Shown: one piece after another, positions 10,980-23,000 of the stretch
Layout: each line of letters opens with the position of its first letter
Position numbering within the stretch: the stretch's first letter is position 1
Source: Ectocarpus siliculosus
Lineage: Eukaryota; Sar; Phaeophyceae; Ectocarpales; Ectocarpaceae
Length of the DNA: 64,000 bases
NCBI GenBank assembly: GCA_000310025.1
Contig: FN649733.1
Coordinates: forward strand, 389,329 to 453,328
Direction: 5' to 3'
The notes under the pieces: model-generated
What the model was told of the DNA's origin: nothing
The model's database searches: none
The model's input: the letters and a program-made list of their open reading frames with translations, nothing else
Made by a program: the position numbers and the translations under genes

Positions 10980-13907
10980 CATCGTGGGGAGTCTTTTTTT
11001 TCTTTTCCCGCATTTCTTTCCTGATGCGTTGTTGCCGTAGAAGCGGTAGCAGATCGTAAGCGTTAGCGTCTATCCCAGCGCTTGAACTACTCTGGCGTGT
11101 GAGCAAAGCGGGAGGGTTGTATAATGTCCGCGTAGTCTCTTATGTCTATATGGCGCTTTCTGTTTACGCTCAGGAAAAGGGGATGTCCATGTCGCCCCCT
11201 GGTGCTGGGCTACCAGGTACTTGGATATTTTTTTGTTTTTAGTGGTGGTATTATTTACGTTTTCCCGGTTGCGGTAGTCCCACCGGTTGCTTAACATGTT
11301 GCTTTCTGTCCATCGTAACTTCCCGCGCGTCGGATGGTGTGTCTGTACACCCATTGGCAACCCAGCTTGCCTCGGGCAACCATGCTTATCTACGAAGAGA
11401 TTCTCGATACAAGCTTTTGTAATGTGTACAACAGTATTTGCTTTTTTCAATGTTACGCGCCGCCTAACTTAGGTGCCTGATGTGGGCGGCTGGCAGCCCG
11501 TCGTGTTTTGCCTATTCGAGTCGGTTGTCCCTGGTTGGGATCACGTCAGTTCACAGAGAGTGCTACCGTCGTTGATTCGCCCTCGGCTTGTCCGGGGTAG
11601 GGTTAGTCCGTAGGTTCTCCTCTCTGCTCATTTTTTGAGCCGCAGCAGAAACTAAACCCCTGAATGGTGGGCTCCAAACGGGTTAGGATGATTGCTCTTG
11701 TTGGTGTCCGAACGGGTTGTTCTGTTCTGTGTATAGAGTAGATATTCCCTCCCATGCCTTCAAGAGGAAGAACACCACCCACGAACCCTCACGGCGTGTG
11801 AGCGAGCGACTCGTCTGGCGATGTGGAAGTATGGAAATCCTGTTGTACATCTGCCTTTCGTAGATGTGGTTTAGCATTGCTTCCGCCTTCCGGAATTCGG
11901 GTGAATACACAATGAAGCTGCCCTGGGCTGTAACGGCGGCTGGGCTCCTTGGCAGGTGACGCTTGACGGTGCAAAGCTGCATTGTTTCTTCGGTGCTTTG
12001 GGTTGGTTGGATTGGTGACTACGTGGCTACATACAGTTTAGCGCTAGCGCCCGCGTCTAAGAAACGTCAATTTGGGGTCGAGGCTCAATTTTTTATATGT
12101 CACCACCGACTTTAGAATTTATGGCGAAGACCCACGACTGAGGTGTGCTTATTGGTCGATTTATCTTACTTATCGCCAAAATCTTGGACGTTTGGTTCTT
12201 AAAGCTTTGTTTCTTAATCGCGGGCGCTAGCTGAGACGCCTCCCTATGCCTTTCGAATAAAACATATGTCTTCGTTGTCCGGGACCCCCTCGCGATATTG
12301 TAGGGAGATACCACCGCGTTGGATGTTTTGGTCTGTGGTTATCTTTGACAATCCATGAATAGCAAATAGGCGATCCCGCCACATGCACGCGACGTGGCAT
12401 GCCAGCGTAGAGATAGGCTTTTGGTTGTAGGAAAACCCAAGAATACGTCAAGCCCTTTCGGCCTCGCTGTAGGTGCCTTGGGGTATTTGTGTGTCAAGCG
12501 CCAGCATAGGGGGGAGGGGGGGCGGGGCAGGTACAAGGTGGCACACAAGCCACCAGCACCAGTCGACAAAACAATGCAATATTTTCTTCTCGAAGCCAAG
12601 CTGCATGGCACGATTGGGTGGGTGTGGTCTCTCAAGCGCAATGTGTGTACGTGTTGGGTTTCCGGCATTGGTCTTGGGCGACGCTGTCAAGCAGCCCGTG
12701 GAGAACAGGAACGTCGGTCTGACAGGCATCTATTTGCCCCTTCATGCCACCAAAATATAACAAGAACAAAGCCGCCACGTATGCATTTACGCCGTCCGTT
12801 TACCGAAGACAACCACGCAAATAGAGTGTCACATCATCAAGGGCCCTTTGTTAAAAGCCCATCGCATAGGATGTGGACCCCGAGTCTGCAGATCGGCACC
12901 CACCACCATGCGCTCCAAGCAACAGCAGTACGGCATCTCCACGCCGTGCATTGCCTCGTGCGGGACAGACACATGATGGTTTCATGAAGTGCGTTTTTGT
13001 CGCTACCGGGCCGCAGGCGAAGGAAGGCACCTGGGCCTCGGTAGGTACCGCAACAAGAAAGAAAAAAGGAAAACGCTCGTTGCCTCGTTGAACTAGCTGC
13101 GCACCACAAACCGAGAGTGATCTCCCCGTGCCCAACAGCAAACGGATGCTCCTACCTCGTTCTCTCAAGAACGGGCGCGCGTGCGTCTACGACAGCACCC
13201 TAAAGTACGCACGAGGCACGGAGACAAAAACACCCACGCGCTCTCTTTGAGTATCACATTATCACAAGCAGGTCTACGTGCGAGTCTACTCCCGTGGCTT
13301 CCAACACCTGCAGCGACGCAGTATACACATATGATGAGTGAAACGAGGAAGCATACCGTCACCTCCACCGAAGTCTTCTATGCATGTCTTCTCATGTACC
13401 ATAGTAAAGACACAAATACACACCTTCTCTATTTGTATCGTTTGCCCTCGTTTCGTGGCATACCACACGCCATGCAAGGTCTCAACGTATATTCGGCGCC
13501 TTCACTAAATAGCACCTGAAGCATTGACAAACCTGCACATAGATCTAAAGTACGCAGCAGTCAACCAAGAAAATACACGCGGCCAACAAACAAAACAAAA
13601 GAAGTAACGTTGGATATCAGCGGTCCCAAAACACACTCGTGACCGACTTAAACAAACCAAACACCGACATACGGAAGCAAGACAAAATACAGAAAACACC
13701 TACTCTACTGATGATTGACTTGTCTCGAAAGCATTATTGTTCTATCCTAAAACCGAGCACGACCACGAAATTGAGATATCCAAGCAGACCCGGGTGCCGT
13801 CCATACCAGGGTGGACGTTACACCATCCAGGATCAACAATTGTTTTAGGATGAAACGGAAACAAGATTTGACACGGAAACACGATTTGACACAGCAAGAA
13901 ACCTTGG
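10980..13907. other. Intergenic spacer between convergent CASP and ROK genes
   Basis: No open frame here resembles a known family or carries convincing splice signals; the longest are under 200 codons with biased, low-complexity translations. The spacer should hold both 3' untranslated regions. It contains a short TIR element (12043-12231) and an 18-bp tandem pair near 13858-13893 (GGAAACAAGATTTGACAC type). Confidence 0.6.
12043..12231. mobile_element. Short TIR element (MITE candidate, 189 bp)
   Basis: Inverted ends at 12043-12065 and 12209-12231 match at 21 of 23 positions, starting GCTAGCGCCCGCG. The interior is AT-rich and non-coding. No convincing target-site duplication is visible. Confidence 0.55.
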
Positions 13908-16900
13908 CTACATGAAGCCACTGCGCCCACCTCTACCCGCCATCACAGCAACAGCAGCCGCACCAACCCCAATCCCAACCCCGACCCCAACCAAGAACGA
14001 TCTCCATCCGCTGCGCGCCCCCGGCTTCCCGCCCTGCAGCCCCCCATTCGAAGGCTCGGTAATGCTGCCGCAATCCGACGATGGTCGTCTGCGAGGCCGG
14101 CGTACCGATAGAGCGTACTCGCAGCACGCCGCGCCAGCGGCGCCGATCACGCCCGCATCCACGCAGGTCTTGGCGAGGTCGATCTCGCACTCGTGCGGAA
14201 GAACTTTCCAGCCCCTTGACGAGAACGACTTTCGCACCTACGGCAACAGCAGTCGGGTGTTGTATGTGTGTGAAGAAAATCACATGTTGATGACGGATAT
14301 TCAGCAGTCTAACTCATTGGTGTTTTATGACGGCTGTCTCTATGTACTCCGCGCCATGTCATCGGGCACGGGCACCTGCCTGCGCATGGTTTGTGTGTGT
14401 GTGTGTGTTTATTGGCATCGACCGCGTTAACCAGCTGACCAATGAAAAGGCGTCGGTGAGAAGTCAGTGGCTGGGTTTAGGATGGCAAGGCAAAAAACCT
14501 GCAAGTAGGGAGAATCTCGACAGCCTTTCCATCTATCTCTCCATCTCTCCTATCTCTATTTCTATCTCGATCCCTCTCTCTATTCATCTACATATTTATC
14601 TCAACTATCTCTCTTTCAACGCTTCTCTGTTGCTGAAAATTTTCTTGTCCATCTGTCTGTTACGTCTGCATGCCGACCTGCCTTTTGACTAGCTCCCCCT
14701 CTCGCTGTACCCTGTCCCTTCCTGAGCGTGCTCATACCGACTACCGACTCCATACGACGGAAACACCCACACGCACCTTCTCCAACAGCCCCTCGGCCTT
14801 AGACATGCCCCCCGCCAGCAGGATGGCGTCCGGGTCCAGCACGCGGCAGATGTTCACGCAAGCCAGCCCCAGGTAGTCGCAAGTCTCCTCCACCACCCGA
14901 ACCGCAACCTCGTCCCCCTTCTTCGCCATCGAGAACACATCCGCTGCCGTGATCTTCGCCCCTCCCCCGCTTAGACGGCTGCCGCGGCGCCCGGCGGCCG
15001 AAGCCGGGGTCGACGGCGATGCCGGCGCCGAAGCCCGCTGCTCGGCGCTCGTCCGGCGCTCCAGCTCCATGATCCGAAGCGAGACCGCCGAGTCCGACCT
15101 GTTGATCGAACCCCTTCGCCTGGAGATCCCCGGTGACCCGTGCGTGGGGGTGGTCGGCGCGACCGCGTCCGGCTCTTCCCCGGTTTCCCCGTTGCAGTAA
15201 GGCGTGTCCGACGGTGCCGGGAATAAGTCCCCGCCGCCGCTACCCAAGCGCTCGGAGGCGATGGCCGCCACTGCGGAGGCGGAGGCGTACATCTCGAGGC
15301 AGCCGCGCTGACCGCAGGCGCAAAGGCGGCCGTTCGGCCCCGGTTCCACGATCTGAGGAGGACCAGGACCACGAGACAAGAGAGGGGAAGAAGGCCGTAG
15401 GGTTGGGGGGGGGGGGGGTACCCCTGTTTGTGCGTGCCCTAGCGGTTAGGTTAAACCATTGACCCCACGTGCTCCAAAGGACGGAGTATTGTTCCCATAG
15501 GACCCATCCCCGATGGTCAATCGTCATTTCCTACTTTGCCACAGATGGCCCAAAAATGTTTTCCCTACCCTATCTTTCCTCTCGATATCACTTTGGGTTG
15601 GGGCGGGGGGGGGGGAGGGGGCATCTGGTATGCCTGAGAACGCATGCCGCGAATCATTGATGTGCGCGGCAGGGTAGAGTGCACCTACACCTGAAGATCA
15701 GGGACGCGAAGGTCGACGGGGAGTTGAGGTCTGCTCGAGAGCACTCCATGGCTTCGAGTATTTTGTTGGGTCCCAATGCAAGAACAAAACGTTGCGTTGG
15801 AGCGGTTTCAAAGCCGGCGACGCCGAAAACAGGACAAAATGCGACGCCGTTGCAACACAGAACCACCACCCCCAGTACTGTCGATGAGTCGGCCAGGCAT
15901 ACCATCCTTGTCTGGGAGGCTGGCACCCCAGCCCTGCGCAAAACACACCGAGCTGAAACGAGTGCTAGAGCTAACACGATCAACAGACGACATCAAAAAC
16001 AACGAAGACGACGACAATTTCAACAGAAGCCCGTGCAGATGAACGCTAAAAGGCTTGAAAAGCAAACAAGTCGAGAGGGGCCGCAACTGACAGTATGGCG
16101 CGTGGTACAGCACCATCACTGCTGTTGTGCTTGGCTTGCTTCCTTCCTCACTGTTGGAAACTACCCACAACCTGCCGTACGCGTAACTCCAACGCCCGTT
16201 ACAAGCGTGACCCAACAACACCGCAACCGCGACCACCCTCTTGGCCCTTAAAACGACGCTCACCATTGTATCTTGTCTGAGTAGCACGTGCGGCACACAT
16301 AAGCAAGTCAGTAGAACGCACCCCGGAAAAACAATGCCCTGAAAGTTAACGCAACCTGTAAGAAAGCAGTGTGGGCAGATGATTGCAAATTCGTCGTCCC
16401 TTCTTGCCCGGGACGCCGGGAGTCAGCACAGTATCTAAAACCAAAATGGGGACAAACGATGGGCAGCCATCGAAAACTAACGTAGAAGGTGTTAGCTCTC
16501 TCGCCGCTCCACGACTCACCATGTGCCCCCCCTCTACCAGACCTCTGCAGCCCGTCACCACACGCCCGGCGCATACCACCCCAAGCCCGATGCCAGTTCC
16601 CAGCGCTGTTTGCGGTGGCAATGAAAAGAAAAAAAACATAAATAATATGCGGGGGTGGGGAGATGTGTCACAGGAGTTAAGCGGGTAGAGGGGACGTAGA
16701 AGCAAGGTTGGTGACTCTCCTCGTAGCTAGAATCTTCGAGGCCCATGTGTTGTCAGGAAATCGGCGAACCCCGGGGGACGATCAGAACGTACTCCAGCAC
16801 ATTGCCGCATCCAGACAGGTACATAGTTCGTGACACAGCGCAGAGCAGCGGGATAACAGCGTCTACCATGCTACATCATACAGGCCACAGCCCGTAGGTC

Positions 16901-19777
16901 TGTGCCACGGCAGTTGTCGCCATGCAGCACATTGCCATGCAGCACAGCGCCATTGAACAGCAGCAGCGGCAAGAGTGCCGAGAGATACCAAGTCAACCAA
17001 CGTCCACGAAAACAAAAACAACACTGTCCCTATTTTGAAGTACAGTACCGAAAAAACATGCACTTCATGAAACAACTTACTTAGGACCGCGATGGTTTCC
17101 TGGCTCCCCCTGCTGGCGAACTCCGCCGAGGCGGCCGCCGAGGCGTCGTTCAGAACCGTCACCTGCCCAGCCGCCACATCAGTACAGGAGACAAGACTTC
17201 AGAGACAGTACAGGAATATGTTGTTGGCCCTTGTGTGCATATGCGGCATCAGATGCAGCGGTGCCCCGGCGTAACACATGCTCGACTTTCGACGTTGGCC
17301 TTCGTGCATCTCGCGGTAGATGCCACAGCAGGCAAAGTGGTGAAAGGAAAGGGCCTAGTGACCGTGCGTACTTTAAGAACACATGTGAAAATCAACTTCC
17401 GCGTTTGATCACCCACGACACCGCTTTATGTCGGCCTACGGACACAAGACGGCCATGATGAGTACGATCAAGACTTCGCTTCCGTCCTTCTGCACCATCC
17501 CCCAGCAAGAAAACTCTCACAAAAAACAAACTTACAGGACGTCAAACACTGGCGGTATCTCATCAAGTAAAAACGCTGCGCCATGTCGAAAGCTACAACA
17601 CCGAAACAGGCAGGACATGAGCCCCCCCCCGCCTTCCCGTTACCCCCCCCCCCGACCCCTCCTTCCGTCCCGGCACTGGAGGGATGGGAGGTCAATGGTT
17701 TAACTAGTAAGGCATGCATTTGCATGAGTGCCCCCCCCCCCCCGCCCCCCGTTTCCTCTGTTTTCTCATACCGGCCGTCCCGTCCGGTCTTGCACCAGAT
17801 TCGCCAGAGGAACGTTGTGCCAAGCGGGGAAGGTGCTCGCTCCGATGACAACGCCGGCCTCCCTGTCGTAAGGCCGGGTCGGACGATTCAAGTCAGGTGC
17901 CGAGAAAAGCACTTACGATTAGCGAACATTCGCTTCATGGTGGTAGCGAAACCTTGACTGACCGATTCTTCACCTCAAGATCCATTCTTCTACCATGGAG
18001 GGGATTTGGCCCACCGGTACTGCTGTATATCTATGAAGAGACGCATGGTCTACACACGCTTCCAAAGCACGAAACGAAGCTCACGGGAGTTTTTTCTAAA
18101 TGTGGTTACGTCACGGTGGACACAAAGAGGTACAGTAGCATACTTCCAGTACAGCCTCTTCAAGAACGTTTGGCGTTTTCACCAAGCCCCAATACATAGC
18201 CAATACCCCCAACCTTGAACCTTGAACCTAGCCAGAGAGAGAGACCATGATGGCGTGTACCAAGTCTAATGATATTAGTAGTGGTTGCCTGTGTTTGGTG
18301 TTTGGTCGTGGACGTGCGAACTTGAAGCTGGATTCTCCGCAGAGATGGGTCGCGCGATCGCGCCTCTTCACGCGAGTCTGGTGCGCTTGTTCCTATGCAT
18401 ACAAGTATGCATACCGGGCACACAAAAACAGGGTCGCCCGCTGTTGTCAATGCATCATGGACGACGGCTACTAATGCTTGCCGATCCCGATGAGACTCTT
18501 CTCGAAAGGCACTTGTAGTAGCCGTGCGTTCACGTTGTATTCTTCCGTAACACATACTGCTTGCAATCCTAAACATCCTGCTTATAGGGGCACTTCGATG
18601 AAAATAGCAGTTGAATCTCACACATATGGAGGACAGATCATTAGCTAAATAGCTCACCTATGCCCCATTAGATCACCTCGGGGCAAACACACTCGTATCA
18701 TTCATGTCCCACAGATCACCAGGGAGGAAACAACATCGATCACCCATGTCCTAACGATCACACGGACTGATGTACGCATGCACCGCCGAAAAAGCTAGCT
18801 CGATCTGTAGGGACCTGTGACATCTTCAATCGGTTCATATATTCTCCACAAAGATAAGGAGTAGTCGAGAGTAGATGCTGGAGGCGGGACAAAACTTCTG
18901 CACTGCTGATGTGTGACATATACGCAATTCCTCGAAAAAGAAAAGAGTGCCTTTCTGGGCCCGTTCACCGCAAGTAGATACTTTTTTGGATACATATGCA
19001 TGGGGTACTGCTGTAGTACAGAAGGGGACACCTACCTCCGAGAACCCCACGTTCACCGGTTCAACCTCTGCGAGGGACGCGCCTTTCTGATCCACCGCAC
19101 GTGAACGTGATGCTCTCTTTGGGCATACATCACCCCCATGCTTGCATAACATGCGTGTGAAACTTTATTTATGCCGACGTTCGGTTTAAAACATGGACCC
19201 CCATCCGCCATTGCCAACACCTGACATGATAGGAAAAAGCGCAAGCCCGTCCCCGACAACGACCTGGGGTTCAAGGCCCGGCAGGCTAATTTCCCAAACC
19301 CACCTGTCTATCTGTCCTGGGCAGCCGACGCCCGTGTACAGTATGTCGTCCCAGGTTATCCCGTGCTCGTCGAGGAGGCCCCGGCACAGCGCAACGAGTC
19401 CGTCCACTACGGCCTGTACATGATAATTGATTATGACACACATGATGACAGGGCATGACGGGACCATTCAGCTGGGGGATCTTGTTTTGTACTACAGTAC
19501 ATACACGGCGGGTGACGGGTATGTTAGACAGGGACATGTGAGGTAGAAGGGCCAGGCTGGGTAAGCTCTCGCGCGTGGGTCCCAGGGGCGGGAGCAAAAG
19601 GAAGAACATGCTGTTCTTAACATCGTATCGTACCTCTGGGGAGCGATCCGCTGGCAGTCTCTCTTGGGCGCGGCCGAGCAATTGACCACCCGTGGTGCCG
19701 TCGATCACACCTGCTTTCAGGTTCGTGCCGCCGATGTCGAGGCCCACGAAGAGCATGTGTTCGGTTGACGCGTACAT
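13908..19777 (-). CDS. ROK-family sugar kinase (glucokinase-like) with a large insert
   Basis: Inferred exons in transcript order: 19777-19634, 19413-19304, 17862-17772, 17162-17081, 16605-16520, 15352-14777, 14237-13908. They join in phase to 472 aa. Motifs in order: ATP-binding DIGGTN from Asp14; GVGCPGQID; VTVLND with catalytic Asp121; LTLGTGIGLG near 143; VEGGHM with Glu167 and His170; and the ROK zinc motif CACGQRGCLE at 182-191. The family phosphorylates glucose or N-acetylated hexosamines using ATP; the substrate cannot be read here. Normal ROK kinases are about 300 aa. The excess is a Ser/Ala/Pro/Arg-rich insert at about 209-302 between the zinc motif and the last helices, plus a Gly/Val-rich tail. 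The tail is uncertain: a donor at the CTATCG|GTACGC position in the last exon could lead to another exon. The start at 19777 (MYASTEH) was chosen over in-frame ATGs at 19879 and 19756. The gene is divergent from the CFAP52-like gene. Confidence 0.85.
13961..13995 (-). repeat. G-rich (GGGGTY)n tract in the ROK last exon
   Basis: On the minus strand, runs GGGGTC, GGGGTT, GGGATT and GGGGTT follow one another. This encodes a GVGVGIGVG stretch if translated and could form a G-quadruplex in the transcript. It may mark where the inferred coding exon runs beyond the true one. Confidence 0.6.
18660..18830. repeat. Dispersed repeat, copy 1
   Basis: It shares ordered blocks with 36290-36440: GATCACC, GGxGCAAACA, CATGTCCTAxCGATCA and AGCTCGATCTGTAGGGA. 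The copies are diverged and interrupted by indels. It lies in an intron of the ROK gene. Confidence 0.5.
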
Positions 19778-20095
19778 GTTCTCCTGTTTCTCACGAACGG
19801 TATGTATACCGTTCGGGCGAACGCGCGGGGGACACGGGTGATTTGAACGGTGGCTGAAATGTGTTTTGTTGTTCATCACAAAGGTACTGCTGCTGTTTTC
19901 GCGTGTTCACGTGCGGCGAGATTTCGATTTCGAATGGGAGGGGTTTCTATGAGTCGAAGGCATCTGTAACCGTCTGGTTGTTGTGCTTTGATATCTTCGA
20001 CGAGAAACCCTTCTGCTGCTTGGCCAACGAGAATCCACGGCCTATAGCCAGCGAGATGAGGATATGACACGCTGCTGCTTCCCTTGATTGAATCA
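19778..20095. promoter_or_regulatory. Divergent promoter between the ROK kinase and CFAP52 genes
   Basis: Only 318 bp separate the two chosen start codons, so both promoters and leaders must lie here or overlap the first exons. A near-perfect palindrome is at 19794-19815. No TATA box was assigned. Confidence 0.6.
19794..19815. promoter_or_regulatory. Palindrome, 10-bp arms, in the divergent promoter
   Basis: Arms CGAACGGTAT and ATACCGTTCG are separated by GT. It lies 17 bp before the chosen ROK start and 281 bp before the CFAP52 start. It fits a dimeric transcription-factor site, but no factor can be named. Confidence 0.4.
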
Positions 20096-23000
20096 ATGGC
20101 GATGGCACCGGGAAAAGATGCCGGCAGTGGTGTTGCCCAGATGAACCAGCCAGAATCGACGCCCGGCATGGAGCTGGAGCATGCCATCGGTTACTCCGAT
20201 CTGGCCGGGGGACTGTACTACCATCCCAATGGCACACATTTGGTCTATGCCGCCGGGGGTACTGTGGTGATTTGCGACTTCAGCGACCCGCATACGCAGC
20301 ATATGCTAGCGGGGCACGATGGAATGATCACGTGTATCGCACTCGGTAGCTCCGGCAGGTGAATGTGGGTGACCCGCATATTCTAGACTATGGAGTCACC
20401 GTACCAAACGGCGTAAGCTCGTGCATGAACAACGAACATCAACATCCATTGACAAAAGTGACACATACACGATAGCATCTAGCACCGGCAGCAGAAGAAC
20501 GTTATTACATATGTATCCTGCTACTCAACTTGTTGGGGAGCCTTCTCCTCGCGCAATATGATTGTGTTAGGTAACAGTACATGCAAAGGTCAACAGCATG
20601 CTTTTACACAACGAAAACATTCCCATCGGCTGTAGCCGCTGTCGAGCTGAGAGCAGCCCCAATGTAGTAGGCAGGGAAGAAATGGCATCCTCTCCAGGTT
20701 TGATTCAGCATACGCTTAGTGTGTAGCAGTGCCTTTTGGGATTAAAATATGTAAGCGTCGTGAACGTGTTATGAGCGACAGAAGCAGGCAGTGTTCGCGC
20801 AGCGCCCAACCTACCGTATATGACACAAGATAACACACCCCCTTGGCCGATTTTCAAAGCTCGATTTCTCAACAGCAGGAAGAGTCACAGCGCCGAAAAC
20901 GGCGGCGTTGGAACCGTCTCGTCGAGAGCTGTTCGAAAACGTATTGTTTCATTTATGCATCCTCTTCGTCGTGGAGTAATCGAGCTTTGAAAATCGGTCC
21001 AGGGGGTGTGTTATCTTGTGTCATATACGGTAATAGTCTAGGTGAGAGCGCACACGCACCCTCGAACCTGGGACTTAGAGAAGTTCAGTTGCTCTGTATC
21101 TCCCGCCCGATAGACTACTTGCTCATGCCCCATCACCTTTCAATACTTCCACCAAACTCTCCATTTCGTCAAGATATATCGCCTCTGGCCAAGGAGGACA
21201 CAACTCGGATGTCATAGTTTGGAGTTTCCAAGACAGAGCTCTACTCTTCCGACTCGCGGAACACGATCACGGCGTGGCCTTCGTTGACTTTTCGCACGAC
21301 GATCGTTTGCTGCTCTCTGGCGGCGTGCCCGAAGATCGGAAGATCTTGATATGGGACATGTCCAACGGATGTATCGTGTCTATTGTACAGCACGATCCTG
21401 CTCCTACCACCGTCGCGGCATGGGGGGGTATGGTCAGGTGCGGCATGAAACGGCGTCTCGTCGTGAACGGCATACACAATATAGGTCTGTCAGCAGCACG
21501 ACCTGGTAGAGGCGGCGCCTGTGACCGGTGCAGTCTGGAGGGAGGCTCTGCAGGTGCTTGTTCTTTGTGTTCGATTGTTGAGGACGTTTTTATCGGGTGA
21601 TGGTGCCGGAAGTTTCCAAGACAAACCCTCAAACTACAATTGCGGGGAAGGGATATTTGGGCAAAAATTCGCTGATCCGTACGCCAAGTATTGATATCTT
21701 TATTTTTAAGCTAAACGAGATGGAAGTACATCTACGGTATTGTGTTCTGCGCAACAATCATAAGAGACGCGAATATCCGTGTGGTGCCTTGGGCATTCCA
21801 GAACGTACCGGCGTTCGCGAGACACACGCAAAAGCTGTAGCACACGGCTAATGACGGGCGCAGTCGACCAAACCTGAGCTAAGGAGTCACATCTCCAAAA
21901 ACCTCTTGAATCAGGGATATCAAACGCCGTGAAACCCGAAATTACATGCTGGCGACCGCCGGGAACAAGAAGATCGTGCTGTGGTCGCTTGACCCGTACT
22001 CCGGAGACATCACTGCCAATCGAGTGGTGTGCGAGGCGAGGGGCTCGCTTGTGCGCGATGTCACGGCGCTTGCTTTTTCCGAGGATGGAGAGACTTTGTG
22101 GTGCACGACTTCCACCGGGGACTTTGTTGGGGTTGATTTGCGCACAAAGCAGGTACTTAACTGGAAATTTAACTGGAAATGTCATGTGTGCGAAAGGCGC
22201 GCCAACTCAACCCTGGAACCTTGCGTTGCCTTCATGGCTTGGCTTGGCAAACCTACACATAGACAGAGATTTTGTACCATATAACATATTGTGTTCTTCG
22301 GTTTCGGAGAAATTCCATGCGGGCATAGGCTAACGCCACCTGGGATCTGCAGGGGGCGCACCTATGCTACCGGTTCGTCTCAACATGGAAATGACTTCTA
22401 AAGCACCAACCTGTTTCGAACCATGTGAGAGGGAACGTCGGTCGGTTCCAGCTACATACCGTTGTTCTTGGTCCGGATCGAGTTGCAGGTGCTGCCGCAT
22501 GGATTGAAAAAGGCAAGCTCCAAAGCCCAATGCACGCTGCATATGCGCCTCTCGCTCGAAGGCTAATAACTGGTCATGCTTCCTGGTACGCTTTTTGACG
22601 CTCAGACACAATCATCAATCGCTAACCGTCCAGGTTGGGACGGCGATTCCGGCCGCTCGCCTCGGGGCCCTGTCGCTCCTGTGTCACGCGGGGGGAACAG
22701 TGATCGGTGGAGGGGACGGGACAATCACGCTGTTCGATAGCGCCTGTAAGGACTACGCGCAGACAGAGCTACGAGGCGGCGTAGTTTCGATGTCCTTCAG
22801 CCCCGATCGAACAGAGGCACGTGGGGTGACGACGCATCGCCTCTTGTACTGTAGCAAGCCAACAACCACATCGTTCATTCAACATGGGACGATATTTTCG
22901 GAGCATTCTGTGATTTTGAAAAAACTCAGCATTTGAAGCACAACACCGTGCTGGTGTGTCTGTATCGCAACATCAACGGATATTGTGGGGAAGTGGCCCC

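Noticed and set aside
12394-12987. 197-codon open frame in the CASP/ROK spacer
   Set aside because: No known domain, no coding-like composition and no splice signals linking it to other exons.
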